A stretch of DNA of 60,774 nt. Origin: Spirillospora albida. GTDB lineage: Bacteria; Actinomycetota; Actinomycetes; Streptosporangiales; Streptosporangiaceae. The notes beneath the pieces are model-generated. The model made no database searches. It saw nothing but the letters and a program-made list of their open reading frames with translations, and was not told where the DNA came from. The DNA is taken from contig NZ_JOFJ01000028.1 of the NCBI RefSeq assembly GCF_000718255.1, forward strand, positions 1 to 60,774, written 5' to 3'. The stretch's first letter is position 1. Each line of letters opens with the position of its first letter. This document shows positions 8,050-16,896 of this stretch, in pieces. Position numbers and translations under genes: made by a program.

Positions 8050-9603
8050 CTACCGGGTGGCTCTCTCCCAGGTCTGGAGGTAGGCCTCAGCGCCTTGCGA
8101 CAGGTCGTCGATCAGCTCCTGGCCGCCCGTGGCGCGCATCGTGGCGAGCCAGTCGGGGACGAGGCCGTAGTTCGCGACGCCGTCGGTGTTGAGGTCCCAG
8201 GTGCGCAGGCCGGTGGTGAGCCGGTCGAGCTTGACCGGGGCGAACGGGGAGGTGAACGGGTAGTCCAGGTGGACGCTCTCGGTGGGCCCTGGGAGCGCGC
8301 CGAGGCCGTTGGCGTCCAGGCCGTAGCCGTAGCCGAAGGTGTGGCGGGGGTCGCTTGCGCTCTTGTCCCGGCGCCACTTCGCCGCGAACGAGTCGGCGGG
8401 GGAGCCGTATGAGGTGATCATGCCGCCGAGGCGGTAGACGCGGCCGGCGTACGCCTCGTCCATCCAGTCGTGGGACGAGATGACGCCGGAGTAGGACGCC
8501 CGCTCCAGCAGGTCGAGGGTCTGGCCCGTCGCCTTGGCGCTCATGTGGTCGATCTCGACCAGCATGTGGCGCTGCATCAGTCCCCGCACCATGTGGGCGC
8601 CGAGGTCGGTCAGGCCCTTGATGTTGCAGTGCGGTGCCTTCGGATACAGCGGTAGCGTGATCCCCACCTGGCCGAGGAGACGGAGGATGTCCGCGATCTC
8701 GTCGCTGGTGACGGGGGCGATGGTGTTGTCGTGGATGTGGCCGGTGCACGTCTCGGCCTGCCAGAACCGCCCGGTGGCGAGGAAGTTGCCCGCGTTGACG
8801 ACGGCGCCGGTCAGGTCGCCGTCGAAGCGCACCCCGCAAAGCGCGTTGTCGAACTTGTGGCACACGAACATGGACGACACGCCGAGGGCCTTCATCTCGT
8901 CCAGGCCGCGGTCGATGGCGGCGCGGGTGCAGGTCGTGCGGCAGCCGAACGGCTCGGACGTCTCGATGCCGAGGACGACGGCGAGCTTCCCGTCGCCGAT
9001 GACCCGCCGGGCCTCCGCGGGAGTGCGCACGATCCGGAACCAGCCCTTGCCGGGGCCGCCGCTGCGCGTGTCGATGTACGCCTCCATGTCACGCGTCAGC
9101 TCCGCCTGCCGGCGGATCGCGGCCATCTCGTCGCAGGGGGTGCGCTTGAGCGGGTACATCTCGCAGAGCTGCCTGTTCGCGACGAGCTGGTTGACGAGGA
9201 TCCGCTGCCCCGCCCGCCAGGACCGCTCCAGCCACGCGTGGTACGCCTGCTGGTGGGTCCGGGAGTCCCAGGCGGGCCAGTCCTTGAACGTCGGCCAGCC
9301 GACGGGGTCGTGGGTGCCGAGCGGGGTGCCGTGCCGGGTGAAGTTCTCGAACCAGGCGAACACGCCGTTCCCGGCGTGGTCGGGGCAGTCGGCCAGGGCC
9401 GCCTGGATGCCGCGGGGGTCGAACGGCTTGCCGCACAGCAGCTGCCCGCCGAACGCCTCGTACGACATCAGGTGGCTGTGGGCGTCGATGTAGCCGCGCA
9501 CCGCGGGCTCGGGTTCCGCCCGCGCGGGGAGAGGGGTGAGCAGGGCCGCCACCAGGGCGAGGACGAGAAGAACGCTGGCGGACACGGAACGCCTGAACAG
9601 CAT
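8050..9603 (-). CDS. Secreted amidohydrolase-like protein
   Basis: 517 residues with a clear signal peptide (VSASVLLVLALVAALLTPLP then ARAEP). The mature protein begins with GYIDAHSHLMSYEAFGG, whose HxH pair is the first metal-binding element of amidohydrolase/membrane-dipeptidase TIM barrels. Further candidates for metal ligands are VCHKFDN, LVEIDHMS and VISSHDWMDEA (catalytic-type Asp/His). It probably hydrolyses an amide or peptide bond outside the membrane; the substrate cannot be told. It stands alone on its strand, with a hairpin just beyond its stop. Confidence 0.75.
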   Translation of the reverse strand: MLFRRSVSASVLLVLALVAALLTPLPARAEPEPAVRGYIDAHSHLMSYEAFGGQLLCGKPFDPRGIQAALADCPDHAGNGVFAWFENFTRHGTPLGTHDPVGWPTFKDWPAWDSRTHQQAYHAWLERSWRAGQRILVNQLVANRQLCEMYPLKRTPCDEMAAIRRQAELTRDMEAYIDTRSGGPGKGWFRIVRTPAEARRVIGDGKLAVVLGIETSEPFGCRTTCTRAAIDRGLDEMKALGVSSMFVCHKFDNALCGVRFDGDLTGAVVNAGNFLATGRFWQAETCTGHIHDNTIAPVTSDEIADILRLLGQVGITLPLYPKAPHCNIKGLTDLGAHMVRGLMQRHMLVEIDHMSAKATGQTLDLLERASYSGVISSHDWMDEAYAGRVYRLGGMITSYGSPADSFAAKWRRDKSASDPRHTFGYGYGLDANGLGALPGPTESVHLDYPFTSPFAPVKLDRLTTGLRTWDLNTDGVANYGLVPDWLATMRATGGQELIDDLSQGAEAYLQTWERATR

Positions 9604-9695
9604 GAGCGCCTCAAAGGGGCCGGGGGAGTCCTTATCCGGGTGATATCACCCCTTTGAGAACGTGAACAGACCTCATATTTGCGCCCGGCGTCGGT

Positions 9696-10292
9696 TCAGA
9701 GCCGGCGGATCACCCGGGCCGGGCCGCCGACGGCGACCACGCCGGACGGGACGTCCCGCGTGACCACGGCTCCGGCGCCGATGACGCTGCCGGCGCCGAC
9801 GGTCACCCCGGCGAGCACGATGGCGCCGCCGCCGAGCCAGACGTTGTCCTCGATGACGATCGGTTCGGCGGCCTCGAGCTTGGCGCGCCGCTGCTCGGGG
9901 TCCAGCGGGTGCGTGGGGGTCAGGAGCTGGACGTTCGGGCCGATCTGCACGTCCCGGCCGATGGTGATGGGCGCGACGTCCAGGGCCGTCAGCCCGTAGT
10001 TGGCGAACGTGCCCGCACCGATCGTGATGTGGGTGCCGTAGTCGACGTACAGGGGCGGACGGATCTCCACGTCGGCCGCGACCGACCCGAGCAGCTCCTC
10101 CAGCAGCAGGCGGGCCGCCTCCCGGTCGGTGGGATACACCTCCCCGTACCGGTGGGCCAGGGCGAGGGCGCGTCCGGACGCGGCCTCCAGTTCGGGATCG
10201 TCGGCGATGTACGGGTCGCCGGCCAGCATGCGCTCACGGTTGGTGCGGGAGTCCCCGGCGAAGAAGTCGTCCACGCCCCCGACCCTAGACAC
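9696..10292 (-). CDS. Maltose/galactoside O-acetyltransferase-like (left-handed beta-helix)
   Basis: 198 residues. The N-terminal RERMLAGDPYIADDPELEA is the Mac domain of the maltose/nodulation acetyltransferases. From about residue 75 hexapeptide repeats form a left-handed beta-helix: VDYGTHITIGAGTFANYGLT, IGRDVQIGPNVQLLTPTHPL (with the catalytic-type His), then VWLGGGAIVLAGVTVGAGSV. Such enzymes transfer acetyl from acetyl-CoA to a sugar hydroxyl. The start may be the GTG at 10292 or one at 10274. Confidence 0.88.
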   Translation of the reverse strand: MSRVGGVDDFFAGDSRTNRERMLAGDPYIADDPELEAASGRALALAHRYGEVYPTDREAARLLLEELLGSVAADVEIRPPLYVDYGTHITIGAGTFANYGLTALDVAPITIGRDVQIGPNVQLLTPTHPLDPEQRRAKLEAAEPIVIEDNVWLGGGAIVLAGVTVGAGSVIGAGAVVTRDVPSGVVAVGGPARVIRRL

Positions 10293-10498
10293 CTCGCGGC
10301 CACCGCCCCGACAGGCGCACCGCCCCCCGGGTGCCCGATGGGCTCATTCGCTCAGGCGGTTGGGACGCCTGCCGATGGGTCGGGGGACCTCGGGACGTGT
10401 CCGCGTCCTGCCATATCGACCTGGTGCGGTGTCCCCCTCACCGCCTCCGGAGCCGCCCCCGCGGCAGGCCGGGCCGGGTCCGGCGATGGGATTGCCCT

Positions 10499-11230
10499 TT
10501 GACTTTCCGAACTCTGCACCGCCGCTCCGCCCAGACCCTGCTCCTCGGCTTCGCCGGGGCCGCCGGGATCGTCTTCCTCTCGGCCGGCACCGCCGGAGCC
10601 ACCGAGTACCGGCCGGACGCCGGCCTGGTGGAAGGCGGCGCCGCCGGCACCCGGTCCCCGGAACGGCTGGAGGCGCGGATCGCAGAGCTCGGCCAGAGCG
10701 TCACGCCCGCCCGCGCGCGGGGCGCCCTCGCGCAGGCCGCCCGGACGCAGGCGGTGCGGGCCGGAAGCGCGCTCCCCGCCGCCATGGAGATCCCGCTCCC
10801 CGCCCGTGCACCGGTCGCGGCCGCGCCCAAGAAGGCGCTGCTCACCGGGACGACCACCGCGTCCTACTTCTGGGACGACGGATCCGGCGTACGGGGCGAC
10901 ACCGGCGCGCCCGCGAGCGGCAAGCCGATGCGCAAGGGCATGTTCGCCAGCCCCAGCTGGCCGATGAACACCAAGGTCCGCGTGTCCTACCGGGGACGCA
11001 GCGTCGACGGCTTCGTCGGCGACCGCGGGCCGGGCGCCCCGTCCTGGACCGGGATCATGCTCGACCTCGACACCCACACCTTCCGCCACCTGTACGACGG
11101 CGGCACCCCCCGCAGCAGGTACGACGCGGGCGTCCCCGCCGGGCACCTCAAGGGCCTCAGGTACGAGGTCCTGGAATGGGGTTCGGGTCCCGGCGCGAAG
11201 GGCGCGCCGCGCCCGTTCGGGTCGCGCTGA
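10499..11230 (+). CDS. Secreted RlpA-like double-psi beta-barrel protein
   Basis: About 243 residues if it starts at the TTG at 10499. That start gives a signal peptide (FRTLHRRSAQ, hydrophobic TLLLGFAGAAGIVFLS, cleavage near AGA|TE). Upstream GTG codons are possible, and no strong ribosome site is seen. The C-terminal 120 residues match the RlpA/double-psi barrel: TASYFWDDGSG, ASGKPMRKGMFASPSWPMNT, VRVSYRGRSVDGFVGDRGPG and MLDLDTHTF. Related domains act on or bind cell-wall glycan. Confidence 0.75.
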   Translation: MTFRTLHRRSAQTLLLGFAGAAGIVFLSAGTAGATEYRPDAGLVEGGAAGTRSPERLEARIAELGQSVTPARARGALAQAARTQAVRAGSALPAAMEIPLPARAPVAAAPKKALLTGTTTASYFWDDGSGVRGDTGAPASGKPMRKGMFASPSWPMNTKVRVSYRGRSVDGFVGDRGPGAPSWTGIMLDLDTHTFRHLYDGGTPRSRYDAGVPAGHLKGLRYEVLEWGSGPGAKGAPRPFGSR

Positions 11231-11239
11231 GCCCGGCCC

Positions 11240-12175
11240 TCACAGGGTGCTGGCGAGCGGCCAGGTGGCGTTCGGCGTGATGATCGTGCCCGCGGTCCCG
11301 GCGAGGATCTGCTGGCACTGGTCGAGGGCGCCGATCGCGGCCATGTCACCGGTGCGCTCGACGAAGCAGCACGCCGCCTCCACCTTCGGCCCCATGGAGC
11401 CGGCCGGGAAGTCCTCCGCCCGCATCTCGTGCGGGGTGGTGTGCCGGATCGGGCGCTGCTGCGGCGTGCCGTAGCCGCGCAGGACCTCCGGCACGTCCGT
11501 CAGGATCAAGTACGCGTCGGACTCCAGCGCCTCCGCCAGCATCGCGCCGGTGAGGTCCTTGTCGATGACGGCCTCGATGCCCTCCAGCTGGCCGACGTCG
11601 TTGCGGATGACGGGGATGCCGCCGCCGCCCGCGCACACCACCACCGCGCCCGAGGCCATCAGCTGCCGGATCAGCCGTGTCTCCACGACCCGCTGCGGCT
11701 GCGGGGACGGCACCACGCGCCGCCAGTGCGGGCCGTCCGGCTTGACCGTCCACCCGAACTCGGCGGCCATCTTCGCCGCCTCGTCCTCGGTGTAGACCTG
11801 CCCGACGAACTTGGTGGGGTCGTCGAACGCCGGGTCCACCGCCGAGACGAGCGTCTGGTTGACCAGCGCGACGACCTGGCGGCCGGGCAGGGCGTTCTGG
11901 AGGGCCTGCAGCATCCAGTATCCGATCATGCCCTGGGTCTGGGCGCCGAGCGTGTCGAACGGGTACGGGCGGCTGAGGGTCTGGTCGGCGGCGCTCTGCA
12001 GCGCCAGCACCCCCACCTGCGGCCCGTTCCCGTGCGTGATGATCAGCTGGTGCTCGGCGGCCAGCGGCGCCAGCGACCGGACGGCCGTCATGACGTTGAG
12101 CCGCTGCGCCTCGGCGTCCGGCCGTTCCCCGCGCTTCAGCAGCGCATTGCCGCCGAGTGCCACGACTACCCGCAT
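11240..12175 (-). CDS. arcC: Carbamate kinase (ArcC)
   Basis: 311 residues, standard for carbamate kinase. Starts MRVVVALGGNALLKRGE, with HGNGPQVGVLALQ, PFDTLGAQTQGMIGYW, ALVNQTLVSAVDPAFDDPTK, VCAGGGGIPVI and VIDKDLTGAMLAEAL. It makes ATP from carbamoyl phosphate, the last step of the arginine deiminase pathway. Last gene of the minus-strand arc operon, 31 bp after the carbamoyltransferase. Confidence 0.95.
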   Translation of the reverse strand: MRVVVALGGNALLKRGERPDAEAQRLNVMTAVRSLAPLAAEHQLIITHGNGPQVGVLALQSAADQTLSRPYPFDTLGAQTQGMIGYWMLQALQNALPGRQVVALVNQTLVSAVDPAFDDPTKFVGQVYTEDEAAKMAAEFGWTVKPDGPHWRRVVPSPQPQRVVETRLIRQLMASGAVVVCAGGGGIPVIRNDVGQLEGIEAVIDKDLTGAMLAEALESDAYLILTDVPEVLRGYGTPQQRPIRHTTPHEMRAEDFPAGSMGPKVEAACCFVERTGDMAAIGALDQCQQILAGTAGTIITPNATWPLASTL

Positions 12176-12206
12176 CGCAAGGTCCCCCCGTTGTCGGTCG
12201 CCGGGC

Positions 12207-13208
12207 TCAGCCCAGCGTCGCCACCATGACCGCCTTGATGGTGTGCATCCGGTTCTCGGCCTCGTCGAAGACGATCGAGGCGTCCGATTCGAAGACCTCC
12301 TCGGTGACCTCCAGGGCCTCCATGCCGGTCTTGTCGTAGATGTCCGCGCCGACCGTCGTCTCCCGGTTGTGGAAGGCCGGCAGGCAGTGCATGAACTTGG
12401 CCTCGGAGTTGCCCGTGGCCCGCATGACGTCGGCGTTGACCTGGTAGGGACGCAGCAGCTGGATGCGCTCGTCCCACACCTCCTTCGGCTCGCCCATCGA
12501 CACCCACACGTCGGTGAGGACGAAGTCGGCGCCCTTGACGCCCTCGTCGACCTTCTCGGTGAAGGTGAGGCGGGCGCCGGTCCGCTCGGCGACCTCCCGG
12601 GCGGGCTTGACGACCATGTCCTGGTCGGGCCAGAGGCGCTTGGGCGCGACGATGCGCACGTCCATGCCCATCAGGGCGCCCGCCGCGACGTAGGAGTTGC
12701 CCATGTTGTTGCGGGCGTCGCCCAGATAGGCGATGGACGTCCGGCTGAGCGGCTTGTCGCCGTGCTCGGTCATCGTCAGCTGGTCGGCGAGCATCTGGGT
12801 GGGGTGCCACTCGTCGGTGAGACCGTTCCACACGGGGACGCCGGAGTACTCGGCCAGCTCCTCGACCAGGCGCTGGCTGGACCCGCGGTACTCGATCCCG
12901 TCGTACATGCGCCCCAGCACCCGGGCGGTGTCCTTCATCGACTCCTTGTGGCCGATCTGCGATCCGCTCGGGTCGAGGTAGGTGACGTGCGCGCCCTGGT
13001 CGTGGGCGCCGACCTCGAACGCGCAGCGGGTGCGGGTCGAGGTCTTCTCGAAGATGAGCGCGATGTTGCGGCCGGTCAGCCGCTGCTGCTCGTTGCCGGA
13101 GTACTTGGCCGCCTTCAGGTCGGCGGACAGGTCCAGCAGGAACCGCCATTCCCTGGGCGCGAAGTCGAGTTCCTTGAGAAAGCTGCGGCCGCGCAGGTTG
13201 AATGCCAT
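12207..13208 (-). CDS. argF: Ornithine carbamoyltransferase, catabolic context
   Basis: 333 residues. Signature motifs are present: KTSTRTRCAFEVGAHDQGA for the carbamoyl phosphate site, and FMHCLPAFHNRET for the ornithine site. Length and sequence start (FNLRGRSFLKELDF) match the ArcB/ArgF group. In this operon it runs in reverse, splitting citrulline to ornithine and carbamoyl phosphate for arcC. It sits 40 bp after arcA and 31 bp before arcC. Confidence 0.95.
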   Translation of the reverse strand: MAFNLRGRSFLKELDFAPREWRFLLDLSADLKAAKYSGNEQQRLTGRNIALIFEKTSTRTRCAFEVGAHDQGAHVTYLDPSGSQIGHKESMKDTARVLGRMYDGIEYRGSSQRLVEELAEYSGVPVWNGLTDEWHPTQMLADQLTMTEHGDKPLSRTSIAYLGDARNNMGNSYVAAGALMGMDVRIVAPKRLWPDQDMVVKPAREVAERTGARLTFTEKVDEGVKGADFVLTDVWVSMGEPKEVWDERIQLLRPYQVNADVMRATGNSEAKFMHCLPAFHNRETTVGADIYDKTGMEALEVTEEVFESDASIVFDEAENRMHTIKAVMVATLG

Positions 13209-13248
13209 GTCTTCGTCTTCCTCCGTGGAGTCGGGGTCCGGTGGCCGG

Positions 13249-14490
13249 TCAGGCCTCGCGCTCGATCGGGCAGCTCATGCAGCGGGGGCCGCCCCGGCCG
13301 CGGCCGAGCTCGCTGCCGCGGATCGCGAGGACCTCGACGCCGTTCTGCCGCAGGTAGTTGTTGGTGGTGGTGTTGCGCTCGTAGGCGACGACGACGCCCG
13401 GTTCGAGGGCCAGGACGTTGCAGCCGTCGTCCCACTGCTCCCGCTCGGCGGCGTGGACGTCCTGGACGGCGGTGAGCACCTTGATGTCGTCCAGGTCCAG
13501 GGCCCGCGCGATGGCCCGGTGCATCTCCTCCGGCGGGTGGCCGGTGACCTTCAGCTCCTTCTCGCTGTCGCCCGGCTCGACGGTGTAGGACGGCAGCATG
13601 CCCATCCCGGCGAACTTGGTGAAGACACCGTGGTCGACCATGGTCATCACCGTATCGAGATGCATGAACGCGCGGGTCTGCGGCATCGCCAGCGCGACGA
13701 TCCGCCGGACGGACCCGGCCTTGAACAGCCGGTGGGCGAGGATCTCCACCGCCTGCGGCTGGGTGCGCTCGCTCATCCCGATCAGGACCGCGCCGTTGCC
13801 GATGACCAGGACGTCGCCGCCCTCGATCGACGCCGGCTCCAGGGCCGTCCCGGAGTTCCAGACGTTGTACCCGCCGCCGGACTTGTCGCCGTACCCGCCG
13901 GCGAACAGCGGATGCCACCGGTAGATCGCCTCGTAGTTGATGGTCTCCCGCCGCCGGGCCCGCTTGCGCATCGCGTTGATCGACACGCCGTCGTAGATCC
14001 AGCAGGAGGTGTCGCGGGTGAACAGGTGGTTGGGCAGCGGCGCGAGGATGAAGTCGTCCATGCCGAGCGACCGGGACGCGATGCTCTTGGGCTCCTCGAC
14101 GTGCTGGAGCGCCTCCCGCTTGGTCATGCCGCCGATCAGCGCGGATCCGAGCTCCTTGGAGTTCATGGAGTCGAAGGTGTTGCGGACGGTCGGCAGCGCC
14201 ATCGGCCCGTAGACCCGCTCGTCCAGGATGTTGTCGAGGATGTGCTTGCGGGCCTCGGGGATGTCCAGGACGTGGCGGAGCAGGTCGAGCAGGAGGTGCA
14301 CCTTGATGCCGCGCGACCGCAGGAGCTCCTGGAACGCCTCGTGCTCCTCCCCGGCGCGCTGCACCCACAGGACGTCGTCGAACAGCAGGCTCGCCGCGTT
14401 GGACGGCGTCAGCCGCTTCAGCGACAGCTCCGGGCGGTGCAGGATGACCTGCTTGAGCCGGCCGACCTCGGAATCGACGTGGAACGTCAT
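13249..14490 (-). CDS. arcA: Arginine deiminase (ArcA)
   Basis: 413 residues, full length. Starts MTFHVDSEVGRLKQVILHRP; contains FTRDTSCWIYDG, GNGAVLIGMSERTQPQAVE, FMHLDTVMTMVDHGVFTKF and ends with GRGGPRCMSCPIERE, which holds the catalytic cysteine. It converts arginine to citrulline and ammonia, giving energy and acid resistance. Between the permease and the carbamoyltransferase. Confidence 0.97.
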   Translation of the reverse strand: MTFHVDSEVGRLKQVILHRPELSLKRLTPSNAASLLFDDVLWVQRAGEEHEAFQELLRSRGIKVHLLLDLLRHVLDIPEARKHILDNILDERVYGPMALPTVRNTFDSMNSKELGSALIGGMTKREALQHVEEPKSIASRSLGMDDFILAPLPNHLFTRDTSCWIYDGVSINAMRKRARRRETINYEAIYRWHPLFAGGYGDKSGGGYNVWNSGTALEPASIEGGDVLVIGNGAVLIGMSERTQPQAVEILAHRLFKAGSVRRIVALAMPQTRAFMHLDTVMTMVDHGVFTKFAGMGMLPSYTVEPGDSEKELKVTGHPPEEMHRAIARALDLDDIKVLTAVQDVHAAEREQWDDGCNVLALEPGVVVAYERNTTTNNYLRQNGVEVLAIRGSELGRGRGGPRCMSCPIEREA

Positions 14491-14535
14491 CGGTGGAACC
14501 TCCAGGAACCGGGGCGTGCGCCCCCATCGTTGCGG

Positions 14536-15948
14536 TCAGGCGGGGGTCGTGGTGGTGGCGGTGCCGCGCTCGCCCGGCCCGTACTCACCGCGCCGCGCCT
14601 TGATCCAGATGTAGATCGGGACGCCGACCAGCAGCATCAGGACACCGCCCATCACCGAGCTCTCCCCGGCGCCGTAGACGATCCACGCGCCGAACACCAG
14701 CGCCAGGCTCGCGAGGACCATGTCCCGGGCGAGGTGCGCCTTGCTCACGGCCCGCTCACCGGTGACCAGCCAGAAGAGCTGCGCGGCGGCCGAGAAGAAG
14801 TACGGGATCGCGCTGGTGAACGACGCCAGCAGCAGGATCGTGTTGAAGGCGTTCTCCGAGCCGAGGTAGGCGTAGACGGTCATCGCGGCGGTCAGTGCCG
14901 TACCGACGATGATCCCGACGGAGGGGGCGCCGTTGCGGGCGAGGCGGCCGAACACCGGCGGGAACATGCCGTCCCGGGCCGCCGCCATCGGCATCTCGGC
15001 GACCAGCATCGTCCAGCCGTTCAGCGCGCCGATGCCCGAGATGATCGCGCAGGCGGCCATGACGCCGCCCCAGCCGCTGCCGCCGAACATGTTGTTGATG
15101 GCGTCGGCGAACGGGGCGGAGGAGTCGACGAGGTCCCCGGATGGAACGTTCCCAAAAACGGCGACGGTGGCGAGCAGGTACATCACCGCGCAGGCCAGGA
15201 CGCCGTAGACGCTGGCGCGGCCGATGTTGCGCTCGGGCCGCTGGATGCGCTCGGCCACGATCGTGACGCTCTCCATCCCGGAGTAGGCGAACAGGATCAG
15301 TCCGGCGGCCAGCGAGATCGCGCCCCACAGCGAGTCGCCGCTGGTGTTCCAGTCCGGGAAGTTCGAGGTCGAGATGAAGAACATCCCGACGAGCCCGATG
15401 AACAGCAGCGGAATGAACTTCAGGACGGTCGTGACCATCTGGAAGGCGCCGATGTTCTTGGCGCCGCTCAGGTTGATGACGGCGGCCAGCAGCAGCCCGG
15501 CGAGCGCGATCGTCACCTTCCCGGCGGTGCTGTCCCACTCGACGAAGTAGTTGACGTAGCCGACCCACGCCACCGCGATACCGGCGTTCCCGAGCCAGGC
15601 CGTCAGCCAGAACGACCAGGCCGTCCAGAATCCGACGAACTCACCGAACGCGTGCCGCGAGTAGGCGTAGGGACCACCGCCGGCCGGGATGCGCGAGCCG
15701 AGGCGGCCGAACACCAGGGCGAGGGCGATGGCACCGATCGTGATGAGCACCAGCACCAGGATGCTGACCGACCCGATCGCCGCCAGGGACGCCGGGAGCA
15801 GGAAGATCCCGGTGCCCACGATATTGCCGATGACCAGCGCGATCGCGGCCGGCAGACCGAGGTCCCGCGCGACCGGCGCCTCACCCGACACTCCGACTTC
15901 GCCCGGCGGCCGGCCCGCACTGAGCCCCCCGGTTTCCGGATTCCCCAC
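14536..15948 (-). CDS. arcD: APC-family amino acid permease, probable arginine/ornithine antiporter
   Basis: 470 residues with about 12 hydrophobic segments. The N-terminal IALVIGNIVGTGIFLLPASL is the APC-superfamily signature (G(S/T)GIF), and the overall shape is close to AdiC/YjeM-type arginine or basic amino-acid antiporters. First gene of the operon permease-arcA-argF-arcC, 45 bp before arcA, so it probably imports arginine in exchange for ornithine or agmatine (inference). The symbol reflects role; many ArcD proteins belong to a different subfamily. Confidence 0.85.
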   Translation of the reverse strand: MGNPETGGLSAGRPPGEVGVSGEAPVARDLGLPAAIALVIGNIVGTGIFLLPASLAAIGSVSILVLVLITIGAIALALVFGRLGSRIPAGGGPYAYSRHAFGEFVGFWTAWSFWLTAWLGNAGIAVAWVGYVNYFVEWDSTAGKVTIALAGLLLAAVINLSGAKNIGAFQMVTTVLKFIPLLFIGLVGMFFISTSNFPDWNTSGDSLWGAISLAAGLILFAYSGMESVTIVAERIQRPERNIGRASVYGVLACAVMYLLATVAVFGNVPSGDLVDSSAPFADAINNMFGGSGWGGVMAACAIISGIGALNGWTMLVAEMPMAAARDGMFPPVFGRLARNGAPSVGIIVGTALTAAMTVYAYLGSENAFNTILLLASFTSAIPYFFSAAAQLFWLVTGERAVSKAHLARDMVLASLALVFGAWIVYGAGESSVMGGVLMLLVGVPIYIWIKARRGEYGPGERGTATTTTPA

Positions 15949-16176
15949 GGTGATCCCTCACTGACTGGCGTCTCTGGAGTAACAAAGATCACGATCATCA
16001 ACTGCGTTCCCGGGCCCCCCTCCGGCAAACGTCGCCACCACGGCATCACGATCACGCGGCGGCGCCTTTACCGAACGGAGGAACGGGACGATCATCACCG
16101 GGCCACATGTGGGGTAGGTCACGTCTCCCCGGGAAATGATCGAAGACTCGTCATCGATTCGGAATCGGGAGAGGAC

Positions 16177-16740
16177 ATGCGGCGCAAGACCCTGGACGCC
16201 CTACTGGTCTCGGCCGGCCTCGTCATGGCCGTCATCCTGCTGGTAGGCGGCATCCTGCTCACGTGGGGTTACAACTTCGCCAACAGCAACGTACGGGACC
16301 AGCTCAAACAACAAAAGATCTTCTTCCCGCCCAAGGGCAGCCCCGCGCTCGACCCCAAGGAGTACCCCGCACTGCAGAAGTACGCGGGCAAGCAGGTCCT
16401 GGACGGCGGGCAGGCCGAGGCCTACGCCAACGGCTACATCAAGCGGCACCTGGAGGAGATGGGCGGCGGTAAGACCTACTCCGAGCTCAGCACGGCGTCC
16501 CGGGCGAACCCGAGCGACACCAAGCTCGCCGGGCAGGTCCAGACCGCGTTCCGCGGCGAGACACTGCGCGGGCTCCTGCTCAACGCCTACGCCTTCTGGA
16601 AGATCGCCCAGATCGCCCTGTACGGCGCCATCTTCTGCTACGTCGGCGCAGCGGTCATGGCACTGCTCTCCGTTCTCGGATTCCTGCACTGGAAGCGAGT
16701 GACGCCCGAAGAACGCGTCGGGCGGGCCGAGGCGACCTGA
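16177..16740 (+). CDS. Membrane protein of unknown function
   Basis: 187 residues from an ATG preceded by GGGAGAGG. One hydrophobic segment near residues 8-32 (LLVSAGLVMAVILLVGGILL) and a second near 140-168 (AQIALYGAIFCYVGAAVMAL) flank a soluble middle of about 105 residues with PKEYPALQKYAGKQVLDGGQ and AEAYANGYIKRHLEEM. Both ends are probably cytoplasmic with the middle outside. Transcribed alone, with a strong hairpin after it. Family not recognised. Confidence 0.7.
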   Translation: MRRKTLDALLVSAGLVMAVILLVGGILLTWGYNFANSNVRDQLKQQKIFFPPKGSPALDPKEYPALQKYAGKQVLDGGQAEAYANGYIKRHLEEMGGGKTYSELSTASRANPSDTKLAGQVQTAFRGETLRGLLLNAYAFWKIAQIALYGAIFCYVGAAVMALLSVLGFLHWKRVTPEERVGRAEAT

Positions 16741-16757
16741 CCCCGCGCCCCGCTCCC

Positions 16758-16802
16758 AGAACGCCTACGGCCGACGCGTCACGCGTCGGCCGTAGGCGTT
16801 CT
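16758..16802 (+). terminator. Strong terminator hairpin
   Basis: A 22-base arm (16758-16779, beginning agaacgcctacggc) pairs perfectly with 16781-16802 around a one-base centre (in practice a small cgtcacg-type loop). It follows the membrane-protein stop by 17 bases and precedes the sulfatase gene. Confidence 0.8.
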
Positions 16803-16896
16803 CGTACGTCCGGCGGTTCCCCTTTCCCCTCAAGTCGCGGAATCTCGGTGCCGATGGGGTGGCGTCCCTTGATCGGCTCCGGAAGGACCCCGCCGC

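Noticed and set aside
12982..16740. Very long plus-strand open frame across the arc operon
   Set aside because: It is antisense to four clearly recognisable arc genes; high GC keeps reverse frames open. Only its last part, from 16177, is a plausible gene.
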